In this document: positions 23,685 to 32,275 of the stretch, piece after piece
How positions within the stretch are numbered: the first letter of the stretch is position 1
How the letters are laid out: the number at the start of each line of letters is the position of its first letter
Assembly (NCBI GenBank): GCA_017443945.1
Contig: JAFSXS010000054.1
Span: forward strand, 1 to 40,213
Direction: 5' to 3'
Origin: Synergistaceae bacterium
Lineage (GTDB): Bacteria > Synergistota > Synergistia > Synergistales > Aminobacteriaceae
DNA: 40,213 nucleotides
Position numbers and translations under genes: made by a program
The notes under the pieces: generated by a model
The model's database searches: none
What the model was told of the DNA's origin: nothing
What the model saw: only the letters and a program-made list of their open reading frames with translations

Positions 23685-24161
23685 TTACATAACTCTGAGC
23701 CAAACGATACTGTCTCCACTGCCGGACTCAGGGTTATTATCAGAAAATTTCAGCCCTAAAGTCTTTGCTTTAGTCTTGAGGTTAGCTTTGATTTTGTCTT
23801 CGTTATCTGCAAATTTATAGCCTACAAAACATGAATCTTCTTCACCGTCATAAATTCCATAACAGCCCGCGCTAAGAGACTCGCCTGACGTAATTTTTTC
23901 GCTGCTAATATTTTTATCAAGCCTAATTGTATTATCTTTGCCGTTATCATCACTATTCACATACTGTGCAAATGCTATAGTCTTGAGTGTGCGGAGGTTG
24001 CTTGCGATATTTAATGCTTTAGTAGAGTTCATTGACTCATTGCTTGAAATCATCATAACATATACAAGAATGCCCGCCGAAATAACTGCAATTAACAGCT
24101 CGGTTATAATCAAAAATTTTCTTGAGTGATTCTCTCTATTATTCTTGTTCTTATTCTTCAT
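23685..24161 (-). CDS. Pilin-like protein with non-cleavable-looking leader
   Basis: A 158-residue protein aligned along its length with the three pilins upstream (shared ASNLRxLKT at about residue 55, VGYKFADNEDKIKANL and WLRVM near the end). The leader differs: RKFLIITELL replaces RKGFTLVELL, so the Gly at -1 required by prepilin peptidase is Phe while the Glu at +5 remains. It is also shorter and lacks much of the variable middle. It may be a membrane-retained minor pilin, a degenerating paralogue, or a pseudogene in progress; the frame is intact. GAGGAG lies 11 bases before the ATG, and it has its own terminator. Confidence 0.78.
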   Translation of the reverse strand: MKNKNKNNRENHSRKFLIITELLIAVISAGILVYVMMISSNESMNSTKALNIASNLRTLKTIAFAQYVNSDDNGKDNTIRLDKNISSEKITSGESLSAGCYGIYDGEEDSCFVGYKFADNEDKIKANLKTKAKTLGLKFSDNNPESGSGDSIVWLRVM

Positions 24162-24277
24162 TGTGTTAATAACTCCTCTATTTAATTTATAGCTGTAATA
24201 TCGGACTCTATTTCGCGAAAAATTACCCCCTTTTATTTATTCATGATATAATAAAATTTCCGTCGAATTACAGGCAA

Positions 24278-24309
24278 ATAAATAACACCCCCCCATTTCT
24301 GAAAGGGTG
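24278..24309 (-). terminator. Terminator after the 213-residue pilin gene
   Basis: Minus strand caccctttc, loop agaaat, ggggggGTG, then ttatttattt. It contains a C7 run on the plus strand (24288-24294). It is almost the same hairpin as at 23637-23668, as expected if the pilin gene and its terminator were duplicated together. Confidence 0.7.
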
Positions 24310-24336
24310 CTAAATGTAAAAATCTGATAGCTAAAT

Positions 24337-24978
24337 TTACTCGTAAATAGTTGTTACCTGATAGTCTCCGAAGACTCTCATCCAGACAACTTTATCACCT
24401 TTAGCATTGTTTACTTTGCCGGATTGGTAGTTATTAGGCGTATTATTTGAGAAAACTAGACCGAGAGACTTTGCCCGACCATAGAGTTTTTCTTTTACGG
24501 AGTCTTCGTTAGCTGCAAATCTATAGCCAACAAACCAGCTTGTTCTGTTTGCTTCGTCTTTAGTACCTGCTGTGCTACCTCCGTCGCAAATACCGTAACC
24601 GCCCTCTTTAATCGGATTTTCTCCGCTATTTCCTTCGTTAAAGCTCCAATTTTCATTATTGAGGTATTTCTTCATACCTAATTTGTCATTACCGTTATTA
24701 ACTAAATTCTGAATCGCCTTCCAGTCATTATTATTATTAGTAATTTTTTCTCTGACTTTGCCGGTTGCTGTATCGACTAAATCAGGGTGATCTACATACC
24801 AAGCTATTACGGCTGTCTTGAGATTCCGCAGGTCGGAAATAATTTTAGCAGCCCTTGCACTGCTCATAGCCTCAGTACTCGAAAGCATCATCATAGCCGA
24901 AAGAATCCCAATTACGACAATGACTATTAAGAGCTCAACAAGTGTGAAGCCCTTACGTGATTTATTATCCTTCTTCAT
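24337..24978 (-). CDS. Type IV pilin-like protein (PilA/pseudopilin)
   Basis: A 213-residue prepilin with a short basic leader and cleavage motif RKGFTLVELL (cut after Gly by prepilin peptidase), followed by the hydrophobic helix IVIVVIGILSAMMMLSS. The C-terminal domain holds the block WFVGYRFAANEDSVKEKL and VVWMRVFG shared with its neighbours; a long middle insert distinguishes it. Pilins assemble into surface fibres or secretion pseudopili. No pilus ATPase, secretin or prepilin peptidase is in the window, so assembly depends on genes elsewhere. GGAGG lies seven bases before the ATG. Confidence 0.9.
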   Translation of the reverse strand: MKKDNKSRKGFTLVELLIVIVVIGILSAMMMLSSTEAMSSARAAKIISDLRNLKTAVIAWYVDHPDLVDTATGKVREKITNNNNDWKAIQNLVNNGNDKLGMKKYLNNENWSFNEGNSGENPIKEGGYGICDGGSTAGTKDEANRTSWFVGYRFAANEDSVKEKLYGRAKSLGLVFSNNTPNNYQSGKVNNAKGDKVVWMRVFGDYQVTTIYE

Positions 24979-25005
24979 GATTACGCCTCCTAACTAATAA
25001 ATTTG

Positions 25006-25584
25006 CTAATTACTGGAGGGTGACCATTCTCCCATGACTTTAAGCCATATTACAGTTTCGCCGGAGTTGTTCGGAGTGTTTCCGCGCAAGATCATTCCCA
25101 AAGTTTTTAACCTGCCCTTGAGCTTTTCTTTAATGGAGTCCTCATTCGAAGCAAATTTATAGCCTACATACCACGTGTTTCTGTTTGTTCCACCTGCATC
25201 GCAAATTCCGTAACCGCCAGCTTTTATAGGATCATTGCCCTCCCCTCCGTTAATCGAAATTGAGTCTTCATTATTGAAGTATTTAGCGATCTCAAGTGCG
25301 TCGTCCTTATTCTGCTCTTGAAATGGCTTAGCATTATTATCTGCATCAGTTACTTTTGTCTTTACTCTGCCATCTGCGGTAACTAGATCCACATGATCTG
25401 TATACCATGCAAGCGCTGCCGTCTTGAGATTCCGCAAGTTACTCGCAATATTTGAAGCCTTTGCCGAGCTCATTGCCTCTGTGCTTGAAAGCATCATCAT
25501 AGCCGAAAGAATCCCAATTACGACAATGACTATTAAGAGCTCAACAAGTGTGAAGCCTTTGCGTGAATAATATTTTTTCTTCAT
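25006..25584 (-). CDS. Type IV pilin-like protein (PilA/pseudopilin)
   Basis: A 192-residue prepilin, leader MKKKYYSRKG then FTLVELL, the same N-terminal helix as its neighbours and the C-terminal block WYVGYKFASNEDSIKEKL ending VIWLKVMG. I chose the ATG at 25584, eight bases after GAGG; an ATG six codons upstream precedes that site. The N-terminal 55 residues are almost identical to the next gene, whereas the middle has diverged, the usual pattern for pilin paralogues under surface selection. Gaps of 20-30 bases to both neighbours suggest one transcript. Confidence 0.9.
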   Translation of the reverse strand: MKKKYYSRKGFTLVELLIVIVVIGILSAMMMLSSTEAMSSAKASNIASNLRNLKTAALAWYTDHVDLVTADGRVKTKVTDADNNAKPFQEQNKDDALEIAKYFNNEDSISINGGEGNDPIKAGGYGICDAGGTNRNTWYVGYKFASNEDSIKEKLKGRLKTLGMILRGNTPNNSGETVIWLKVMGEWSPSSN

Positions 25585-25615
25585 AGTATTAACCTCAAGC
25601 AATATTTCGAAAAAT

Positions 25616-26164
25616 TTATTCAGCTTCTCCTAAAACTTTCATCCATACAGTCATGTTATCTCCAGGAGTATCAGATAGGCTGCTAGCAGTATTACTGCCA
25701 AATTTTAGTCCAAGAGTCTTTGCTCGTCCGGCGAGTTTTTCTCTAACGCTGGTCTCATTGTTTGCGAATGTATATCCCACATACCAACCTCTCTTACTAC
25801 TTATAGTAGCAGAACGTACACCATACTCACCAGCAGTTGGCTGGCCATTAAGAACCATAGAGCCTTCATTGTTAAAGTACTTGAGAATATTTGCTTTACC
25901 AGACTCTGTTCCTACTATACTTTCAATTTCTTTTCCGCCTGACACCTTCAAATCCGGAGAAACCCAGTCCGTATGATCCGCATACCATGCCAAAGTCGCC
26001 GTCTTCAAGTTACGTAAATTGCTTGCTATATTTGAAGCCTTAGCCGAGCTCATTGCCTCCGTACTCGAAAGCATCATCATAGCGGACAGAATACCGATTA
26101 CCACTATAACGATCAATAACTCGACCAACGTGAACCCCTTGCGCGCATAAAATTTTTTCTTCAT
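25616..26164 (-). CDS. Type IV pilin-like protein (PilA/pseudopilin), promoter-proximal
   Basis: A 182-residue prepilin with leader MKKKFYARKG and FTLVELLIVIVVIGIL. It shares the ASNIASNLRNLKTA helix end, the WYVGYTFANNETSVREKL block and the TVWMKVLG terminus. It is the first of four paralogues and has GAGGAG eight bases before the ATG. Its leader contains a 12-base C homopolymer (on this strand), 55 bases before the start codon, so expression of the cluster could vary by slippage. Confidence 0.9.
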   Translation of the reverse strand: MKKKFYARKGFTLVELLIVIVVIGILSAMMMLSSTEAMSSAKASNIASNLRNLKTATLAWYADHTDWVSPDLKVSGGKEIESIVGTESGKANILKYFNNEGSMVLNGQPTAGEYGVRSATISSKRGWYVGYTFANNETSVREKLAGRAKTLGLKFGSNTASSLSDTPGDNMTVWMKVLGEAE

Positions 26165-26218
26165 GTTAAAATCTCCTCTTTCTCTCCCCTTGCCTCACAG
26201 CTACGTAAAAATAACTAT

Positions 26219-26230
26219 GGGGGGGGGGGG
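26219..26230 (-). repeat. C12 homopolymer in the pilin leader
   Basis: Twelve consecutive Gs on the plus strand (Cs on the transcribed-RNA strand of the pilin genes), 55 bases before the first pilin start. Homopolymers of this length are prone to slipped-strand changes; the exact length may also be uncertain from sequencing. Confidence 0.85.
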
Positions 26231-26257
26231 TAATAAATTTAATTTGTAACGCTAAAT

Positions 26258-26263
26258 ATTATA
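26258..26263 (-). promoter_or_regulatory. Possible -10 box of the pilin cluster
   Basis: TATAAT on the minus strand, about 28 bases upstream of the C12 tract, which would place the tract in the 5' leader. The -35 would fall within the nifJ terminator and is not convincing. Confidence 0.4.
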
Positions 26264-26267
26264 TAGG

Positions 26268-26301
26268 ACAAAAAAAATCGGGCATTCACTCGAACACCCG
26301 A
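26268..26301 (-). terminator. Terminator after nifJ
   Basis: Minus strand tcgggtgttc (26301-26292), loop gagt, gaatgcccga (26287-26278), then eight Ts. It separates nifJ from the pilin cluster. Confidence 0.85.
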
Positions 26302-26343
26302 CTCTGAACTACGTTTTATTACTGATTATTTATATCAGCTTTA

Positions 26344-29300
26344 CTATTTTGCTTCGACAGGCTGTGCACCGATTTCAGCAAGTGTTTTGTATGTCTCGTA
26401 GCGTTCTCTTGCTTCGGCTGCGTTCTTGTCAAATAATTCGTCAGCGATATCAGGGAATCCCCTCTTTAACGCCGAGTATCTGACTTCACCGAGTAAGAAT
26501 TCTTTATACTGCGCGACAAATTCCGACTCATTCTCAAATGACTTCGGAGCTTTACTGTCGAGCGTAAACGGATTCTTGCCGGCCTCTACATCAGGATTAT
26601 ATCTGTATAAATGCCAGTAACCTTTTTCGACTGCAAGTTTTGTGCGCTCCTGAGTCTTGCCCATTCCTGCGCGGATACCGTGATTAATGCAAGGTGCATA
26701 GGCGATAACTAATGACGGGCCTTTGTGTGCTTCTGCTTCCTTGAGAGCTTTGATTAACTGATTCTTGTCTGCTCCCATACCGACTTGAGCTACATAAACA
26801 GTGCCGTAAGTCATTGCCATGCGTCCGAGATCCTTTTTGCGAGTCCTCTTGCCGCTTGCTGCAAATTGTGCGATTGCTGCTGTAGGAGTCGATTTTGAAG
26901 ACTGTCCGCCCGTGTTTGAATAGACTTCTGTATCAAGAACGAGGACATTTACATCTTCGCCGCTTCCGAGAACGTGATCGAGTCCGCCGTAACCGATGTC
27001 ATAGCCCCAGCCGTCTCCGCCGAATATCCAGACAGATTTTTTCACGAGATAATCACGATATTCAATGAGCGTGCAAATTTCTTTCTGTGCTTCATCGCTG
27101 AAATCGCAGAGAGCTTTTCCGCACTCACAGCAACCGCAGCAAACTTTGTCGAGAATCTCATCAATTTTTGCAGCAGCAGCAACACTCGCTTCGCCGTCCT
27201 CGTGAACATCAAGCCAGCCCCGTAAAGCAGCTTTCATTTCTTCGGGAACGTCATTCATCGCGATTAAATTCTTTGCAGCAGTTGTCAAATAGTTGACCAT
27301 GACATTAAGTGATAATTTCATGCCCATTCCGTATTCGGCCGCGTCCTCAAATAATGAGTTGCCCCATGCCGGTCCGTGTCCGTTTGCGTCGGTTGTGTAA
27401 GGCATTGAAGGCGCAGAACCTCCCCAAATTGATGAACAGCCTGTAGCATTTGCAACAATCATTCTTGAGCCAAATAACTGTGTGATTAATTTCGCGTAAG
27501 GAGTCTCGCCGCACCCTGCACATGCTCCGCTGAACTCAAATAAAGGTCTCTGGAACTGTGAACCCTTAATCGTGAACTTGTCGCCCGCGTCGGTCTTGTC
27601 TGCAACTTCTTCAAATGCGAATGTCCAATTAGGAATCTCTGCGCTTTGTGTTGCGGTCGGCTTCATTTCGAGAGCTTTAACCGGGCAGATGTCCGCACAA
27701 TTTCCGCAGCCTAAGCAGTCAAGTACATCAACCTGCATTTTGTATTTATACTGTGAAGGTTTCGGCTTGGTGTCGACAGCGTTAAATCCTTCAGGTGCGC
27801 TTGCTTGTTCTGCTTCATCAAGTAAGAACGGTCTAATTGCTGCGTGAGGACATACCATTGAACACTGGTTACACTGAATACACTTTGCGCCGTTCCATTC
27901 GGGGACATTGACTGCGACTCCGCGTTTCTCGTATTTGCTTGTGCCTGCCGGGAAATGGCCGTCTTCGTAACCGTCAACAAATGCGCTTGCCGGTAGTGTG
28001 TTACCCTTCTGAGCGTTGATTGTGTCAACCTGATAGCTGATAAATTCGGGAATCTCTGACGGGAGACCGGGTCTCTTGTGTGCTTTCTCTTCTGCGGTCT
28101 TCCATGATTCGGGGACTTTGATTTCGATTAAGCCTGCGAGTCCTGCGTCAACTGCTGAATAGTTCTTCTGTACAACGTCTTCACCCTTTGCGCCGTAAGA
28201 ATGAACAATTGCTTCCTTCATGAATTTTACAGCGTCATCAATCGGAATAACGTTCGCGAGCTTGAAGAATGCTGACTGCATGATCGTGTTCGTTCTGCTT
28301 CCGAGTCCGAGCTTCTGTGCTTCGTCGACGGCGTTAATGATGTAGAATTTGCAGCCGAGATTTGCAAGTTTGCGCTTGAGTGAGGCCGGTAAATGTTCCT
28401 CTAGTGCTTCAAGAGTCATCCACTGTGTATTAAGTAAGAACGTTCCGCCCTCTTTCATTCCGTGAAGTAAATCATATTGATTCACGTATTCCTGTTTGTG
28501 GCAGGCGATAAAATCTGCGTTGTCGATCAAATATGTTGATTTAATCGGGGATTTGCCGAAACGTAAATGCGACATTGTGATACCGCCGGACTTTTTCGAG
28601 TCATAATCAAAATAGCCCTGTGCATACATGTCAGTGTGGTCGCCGATAATTTTAATGCTGTTCTTGTTAGCTCCGACTGTGCCGTCTGAACCGAGTCCCC
28701 AGAATTTGCAGCAGACTGTACCCTCTGCAGCAGCGTTGATGTGCTCTGTAGGAATTAATGAAGAGTCATTTACGTCGTCGATGATTCCAAGTGTGAAATT
28801 ATTGCGCGGCTCGAATAATTTAAGGTTGTCGAAACATGCTTTGAGATCGCTGGGTGTTGTATCCTTTGAGCCGAGTCCATAGCGTCCGCCTACGATTTTA
28901 GGTGCTCTGCAATTTCCTGCGAAGAGTGAGCAGACATCTTCATATAACGGGCCTCCGAGTGCGCCGACTTCTTTTACTCTGTCAAGAACTGCGATTGCTT
29001 TAACGGTTGCGGGCAGTGCTCTAAAGAAATATTTCGGCGAGAACGGGCGGTATAAATGAACCTCGACAACTCCGACTTTTTCGCCTCTTGCGTTGAGATA
29101 GTCAACAGTCTCTTCGATTGCCTGACATACTGACCCCATAGCGATAATGACTCTATCTGCATCGGGTGCGCCGTAATAGTTGAACGGGTGATATTCACGA
29201 CCGCAAATGCCGCAAATGTCATTCATGTAACCTGCTACGATGTCGGGTACTGCGTCGACGAATGGCTGTGATGCTTCTTTTGCTTGGAAGAAAATATCAG

Positions 29301-29967
29301 GGTTCTGAGCTGTTCCCTTTGTGTAGGGCTTCTCCGGGCGCATAGCTCTGTCTCTGAAAGCTGCGATTGCGTCATAATCGACTAATTTTGCGAGGTCGTC
29401 ATAATCGAATGCGTCAACTTTCTGAATCTCGTGAGAAGTTCTGAATCCGTCAAAGAAATTCAATACAGGAACGCTTGATTTAATTGCTGTCAAGTGTGCG
29501 ACTGCTGCCATGTCGTGAGCTTCCTGAACTGAACCGCCGGCTATCATTGTGAAACCTGTCATTCTTGTTGACATAACGTCGCTGTGATCGCCGAAAATTG
29601 AAAGCGCGTGCATTGCGATTGCTCTTGCTGTTACGTGGAAAACGCCCGGAAGTAATTCGCCTGCGATCTTGTACATATTAGGAATCATGAGTAATAATCC
29701 CTGTGATGCTGTATAAGTGCTTGCGAGTGCTCCTGCTGATAATGCGCCGTGACAAGCTCCTGCTGCTCCTGCTTCACTCTGCATTTCAGTTACTTTGACT
29801 GTATGACCGAAAATATTTTTGCGGCCGTGTGCTGCCCATTCGTCAATATGTTCGGGCATAGGTGATGACGGTGTAATGGGATAAATTGTCGCCATCTCGG
29901 AGAATGCATAAGCTACGTGTGCTACTGCTTCGTTTCCGTCCATAGTTTTCCAGTTTCGTTTTGCCAT
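26344..29967 (-). CDS. nifJ: Pyruvate:ferredoxin (flavodoxin) oxidoreductase, single chain
   Basis: A 1207-residue enzyme of the normal homodimeric size that oxidises pyruvate to acetyl-CoA and CO2 and reduces ferredoxin, central to fermentation. Residues 1-250 are the pyrimidine-binding domain (MDGNEAVAHVAYAFSE, IYPITPSSPM). A ferredoxin-like insert carries two [4Fe-4S] motifs, CIQCNQCSMVCP near 690 and CLGCGNCADICP near 750. CAGCGETPYAKL begins the TPP domain, with CCGCCECG nearby and GDGWGYDIGYGG near 985 for TPP/Mg2+. TEVYSNTGGQSSKSTP follows. GAGGAGGGG precedes the ATG by ten bases. It is transcribed alone and stops at a strong terminator. Confidence 0.97.
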   Translation of the reverse strand: MAKRNWKTMDGNEAVAHVAYAFSEMATIYPITPSSPMPEHIDEWAAHGRKNIFGHTVKVTEMQSEAGAAGACHGALSAGALASTYTASQGLLLMIPNMYKIAGELLPGVFHVTARAIAMHALSIFGDHSDVMSTRMTGFTMIAGGSVQEAHDMAAVAHLTAIKSSVPVLNFFDGFRTSHEIQKVDAFDYDDLAKLVDYDAIAAFRDRAMRPEKPYTKGTAQNPDIFFQAKEASQPFVDAVPDIVAGYMNDICGICGREYHPFNYYGAPDADRVIIAMGSVCQAIEETVDYLNARGEKVGVVEVHLYRPFSPKYFFRALPATVKAIAVLDRVKEVGALGGPLYEDVCSLFAGNCRAPKIVGGRYGLGSKDTTPSDLKACFDNLKLFEPRNNFTLGIIDDVNDSSLIPTEHINAAAEGTVCCKFWGLGSDGTVGANKNSIKIIGDHTDMYAQGYFDYDSKKSGGITMSHLRFGKSPIKSTYLIDNADFIACHKQEYVNQYDLLHGMKEGGTFLLNTQWMTLEALEEHLPASLKRKLANLGCKFYIINAVDEAQKLGLGSRTNTIMQSAFFKLANVIPIDDAVKFMKEAIVHSYGAKGEDVVQKNYSAVDAGLAGLIEIKVPESWKTAEEKAHKRPGLPSEIPEFISYQVDTINAQKGNTLPASAFVDGYEDGHFPAGTSKYEKRGVAVNVPEWNGAKCIQCNQCSMVCPHAAIRPFLLDEAEQASAPEGFNAVDTKPKPSQYKYKMQVDVLDCLGCGNCADICPVKALEMKPTATQSAEIPNWTFAFEEVADKTDAGDKFTIKGSQFQRPLFEFSGACAGCGETPYAKLITQLFGSRMIVANATGCSSIWGGSAPSMPYTTDANGHGPAWGNSLFEDAAEYGMGMKLSLNVMVNYLTTAAKNLIAMNDVPEEMKAALRGWLDVHEDGEASVAAAAKIDEILDKVCCGCCECGKALCDFSDEAQKEICTLIEYRDYLVKKSVWIFGGDGWGYDIGYGGLDHVLGSGEDVNVLVLDTEVYSNTGGQSSKSTPTAAIAQFAASGKRTRKKDLGRMAMTYGTVYVAQVGMGADKNQLIKALKEAEAHKGPSLVIAYAPCINHGIRAGMGKTQERTKLAVEKGYWHLYRYNPDVEAGKNPFTLDSKAPKSFENESEFVAQYKEFLLGEVRYSALKRGFPDIADELFDKNAAEARERYETYKTLAEIGAQPVEAK

Positions 29968-30122
29968 AAGTGAAAAACCCCTCCTCGGAATATATATAAA
30001 GTGTGTAAAATTATTTGTGATAAGATTTTACTACAATTGAGCGAATAATAAAATAAATGATACGGCGTAAAATTTTGTATGCGCAATTTTTTAAAACTCT
30101 CCCACGCGCGATGCACTATATT

Positions 30123-30137
30123 GGGTGGGTGGGCGGG
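30123..30137 (+). other. G-quadruplex motif, G3N1G3N1G3N1G3
   Basis: GGGTGGGTGGGCGGG with single-base loops. The flanks (taaaactc upstream, an 'accacg/gccacg' segment downstream) resemble those of the motif at 8594-8608, suggesting one element family. Confidence 0.8.
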
Positions 30138-30171
30138 CCCGGTTCACATTCAGCCACGCGGGACAAACTTT

Positions 30172-30227
30172 TGCATATTAACGCACAATCGGCACCGTTA
30201 CAAAAAAGTTTTCGCCTTTGACTTTGC
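30172..30227 (-). repeat. Dispersed module B
   Basis: On the minus strand: gcaaagtcaaaggcgaaaac, then a T-run, ggtgccgattgtgcgttaat and atg. Direct copy of 30282-30336 and inverted relative to 9031-9107. Confidence 0.8.
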
Positions 30228-30281
30228 TTGTTATATTTGAGGGATAAAGACTTGTGAAAATTTTTCATGAACGGGAGCAGC

Positions 30282-30336
30282 CATTAACGAACAATCGGCC
30301 CAGACTACAAAAAAAGTTTTTCGCCTTTGACTTTGC
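30282..30336 (-). repeat. Dispersed module C
   Basis: On the minus strand: gcaaagtcaaaggcgaaaaa, a T-run, then gggccgattgttcgttaatg. About 109 bases from module B in the same orientation. Confidence 0.8.
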
Positions 30337-30392
30337 TTTTGCTTTAGCTATAATAATCAACACAGAATATTTTTGCTTGACATAAGATAAAA

Positions 30393-30424
30393 CTTTTACA
30401 ACTACATTTACAACTACAGAAATA
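30393..30424 (+). repeat. 30-base dispersed module (copy 2)
   Basis: Same acaactacattt plus caactaca arrangement as 8698-8727, in the same orientation, with two or three differences. Confidence 0.7.
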
Positions 30425-30688
30425 TTTATTTTCATGACATATCGCAATACTTTATAACGAGTCATAAAAAATTAGCGGCGTAAATTTCTCACGTATATTT
30501 TTGCAGAAAAAATTTTTGAATCTTTCACGAATATATTGCAGGCTTAAAACTTTTTGTAGAAGCAAATTATTATGATTCGCTGATTAACGCAAAATATTAC
30601 ACAAAAAATTTTAGAATCTTTCACAGAATCCAGACTCAACAGTTAAAATATAGCATAAACTTTTTTTCAGGAGGTTTGATTCAGAATC

Positions 30689-32275
30689 ATGCACAAGAAA
30701 TTTTTTGCGGCAATTATATTTTTGCTCGTGATGAGTTCTTTATCATGGGCGGAAACTTTCACAGTTACAGATATTGACTCGTTTACGTCAGCGATTCACA
30801 GCGTAAATTCTCCGTCAGTTACAGAAGCAAATATTATCGAGTTCGACTCGTCCGTGAAAGATTTGACTCTTACTCAAGAATTTACAATTAATGCAATAAT
30901 GCCCGTTATTATTCGCGGAAATGGAGTCAATCTCACAGCGGCAAATAATGCAAGACTCTTCACTGTCTCATCAAGCACAATTTCATTTGACCGCATAACT
31001 TTCACGGGAGGAAGCATTACAACCGGCGACGGAGGAGCAGTCAGGATCGAGCAAGACTCAAAAGTTGATTTCACTAACTGCACATTTTATGACAACAAAG
31101 CAGAATACTACGGCGGTGCAATAGCTGCTACTAACGGAACAACTAATTTATATCACTGCACAATCGCGGGAAATATCGCAGAAAACGGCGGCGGACTCGC
31201 TGTCAGAAACGGGACAATAAATATTTTTGCGTCAATAATTATCGGCAACACAAGCGGAGATATTTTCAAGACTGACTCAGGAAATATAACCGGCTCTGAA
31301 AATATTATAGGCTCAAGCAATTATAATTTTGACGCGACAAATTTAATGGATCAGACATTAAGCAGCGTGCTAGCAACAAATTCTGACGGTTCACCCATGA
31401 TAGAAATTATTAACGGCGTGAAAATTATAAATCTCACTAGTACATCACCCGCAAGAGATTTTGTTATGAATGATTACAGCGTAAATATTGACGAGACCGG
31501 CACAGCAAGACCGCAATTAAATTATTCTGATGCAGGATCTTGTGAGTCTTTACCCGTTGCAATCGAAAAAATTTCTATAGACTGCTACCCATACATGCAG
31601 ATAAATTCTGTAGAAAGAGTCAGCTTTGAAATTTTGCCGTTCGATTCATCATTGAATATTTTAGAGTACCCCCCCTACGGAATCACTTGGGAAATTGACA
31701 ATTCCTCGATTATAAGCATTGACTCGCAAAATTATGTACACGCACTAAATGTAGGCAGCACTTATTTGAAAGCACGTGCTCACGGATGGGACTCAACCGG
31801 CAAGAAAGTCGGTATAATGTCAGACCCGATTTTAATCACTGTCGGCACAGAAGAACGGCGGGAACGTTTAAGAGCTTCAATCGCGCAAATTAGCGACGTT
31901 ACAATTTATCAGGAAAACTATAGAATAATTACCCCTCTAGTATCAGTCGACATGAATAATACAATTTATGAAGATTACCCGTATACTTTGACGGCTCATT
32001 CATACGCAGAAAATATCGTTACCGTTGAAACAATTTCTGACGACACAAGCATAATACTTTACGCAGGCGACGAAATCGGAAGTGCTGACATAGCATTAAC
32101 CGCGAGACCATATCCCGACGGAGACGCTACGACAATATATTTTACTGTCAGAGTCGTTGAAGCGCAAAACGTTCATGTTTCAGGCGGAGGAAGCGGCGGC
32201 TGTAATTCAGGATTTGTAAGCGGCGTTATAATTCTTTGTGCATATTTTATAAAGCGTGAGAGGAGAAATAAATAA
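30689..32275 (+). CDS. Exported beta-helix protein with Synergist-CTERM-type sorting tail
   Basis: A 528-residue surface protein. Residues 1-21 are a Sec signal (LLVMSSLSWA). Residues about 60-200 are right-handed beta-helix repeats with polymorphic-outer-membrane-like turns (GGAVRIEQDSKVDFTNCTF, YYGGAIAATNGTTNLYHCTI, NGGGLAVRNGTINIF). Residues about 290-490 contain Ig-like strands, including a BIG2-like ITWEIDNSSIISIDSQ. The last 30 residues are GGGSGGCNSG, a hydrophobic segment and RERRNK, matching the Synergist-CTERM signal known from Synergistota; processing or lipid attachment near the Cys is presumed for such signals. A ribosome site AGGAGG is 13 bases upstream. The next gene begins directly after the stop. 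Confidence 0.85.
   Translation: MHKKFFAAIIFLLVMSSLSWAETFTVTDIDSFTSAIHSVNSPSVTEANIIEFDSSVKDLTLTQEFTINAIMPVIIRGNGVNLTAANNARLFTVSSSTISFDRITFTGGSITTGDGGAVRIEQDSKVDFTNCTFYDNKAEYYGGAIAATNGTTNLYHCTIAGNIAENGGGLAVRNGTINIFASIIIGNTSGDIFKTDSGNITGSENIIGSSNYNFDATNLMDQTLSSVLATNSDGSPMIEIINGVKIINLTSTSPARDFVMNDYSVNIDETGTARPQLNYSDAGSCESLPVAIEKISIDCYPYMQINSVERVSFEILPFDSSLNILEYPPYGITWEIDNSSIISIDSQNYVHALNVGSTYLKARAHGWDSTGKKVGIMSDPILITVGTEERRERLRASIAQISDVTIYQENYRIITPLVSVDMNNTIYEDYPYTLTAHSYAENIVTVETISDDTSIILYAGDEIGSADIALTARPYPDGDATTIYFTVRVVEAQNVHVSGGGSGGCNSGFVSGVIILCAYFIKRERRNK

Larger units (their letters stand above)
29968..30688. other. Repeat-rich intergenic spacer without a supported gene
   Basis: About 720 bases between the divergent nifJ and CTERM-protein genes. 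It contains a G-quadruplex motif (30123-30137), two direct copies of a 55-base module (30172-30227 and 30282-30336), the 30-base module shared with 8698-8727, and a short repeat aatctttcac with flanking A/T runs (30507-30530 and 30603-30626). The order of a G4 motif followed by these modules resembles the 8514-9314 spacer. A 66-codon frame on the minus strand here is low-complexity, runs through the repeats and lacks a ribosome site. Confidence 0.7.

Noticed and set aside
30265-30465. 66-codon minus-strand frame rich in Lys/Ala and Val
   Set aside because: Low-complexity translation of the dispersed repeats (the AKAKAKSKAK run comes from the gcaaaagc repeats); no ribosome site.
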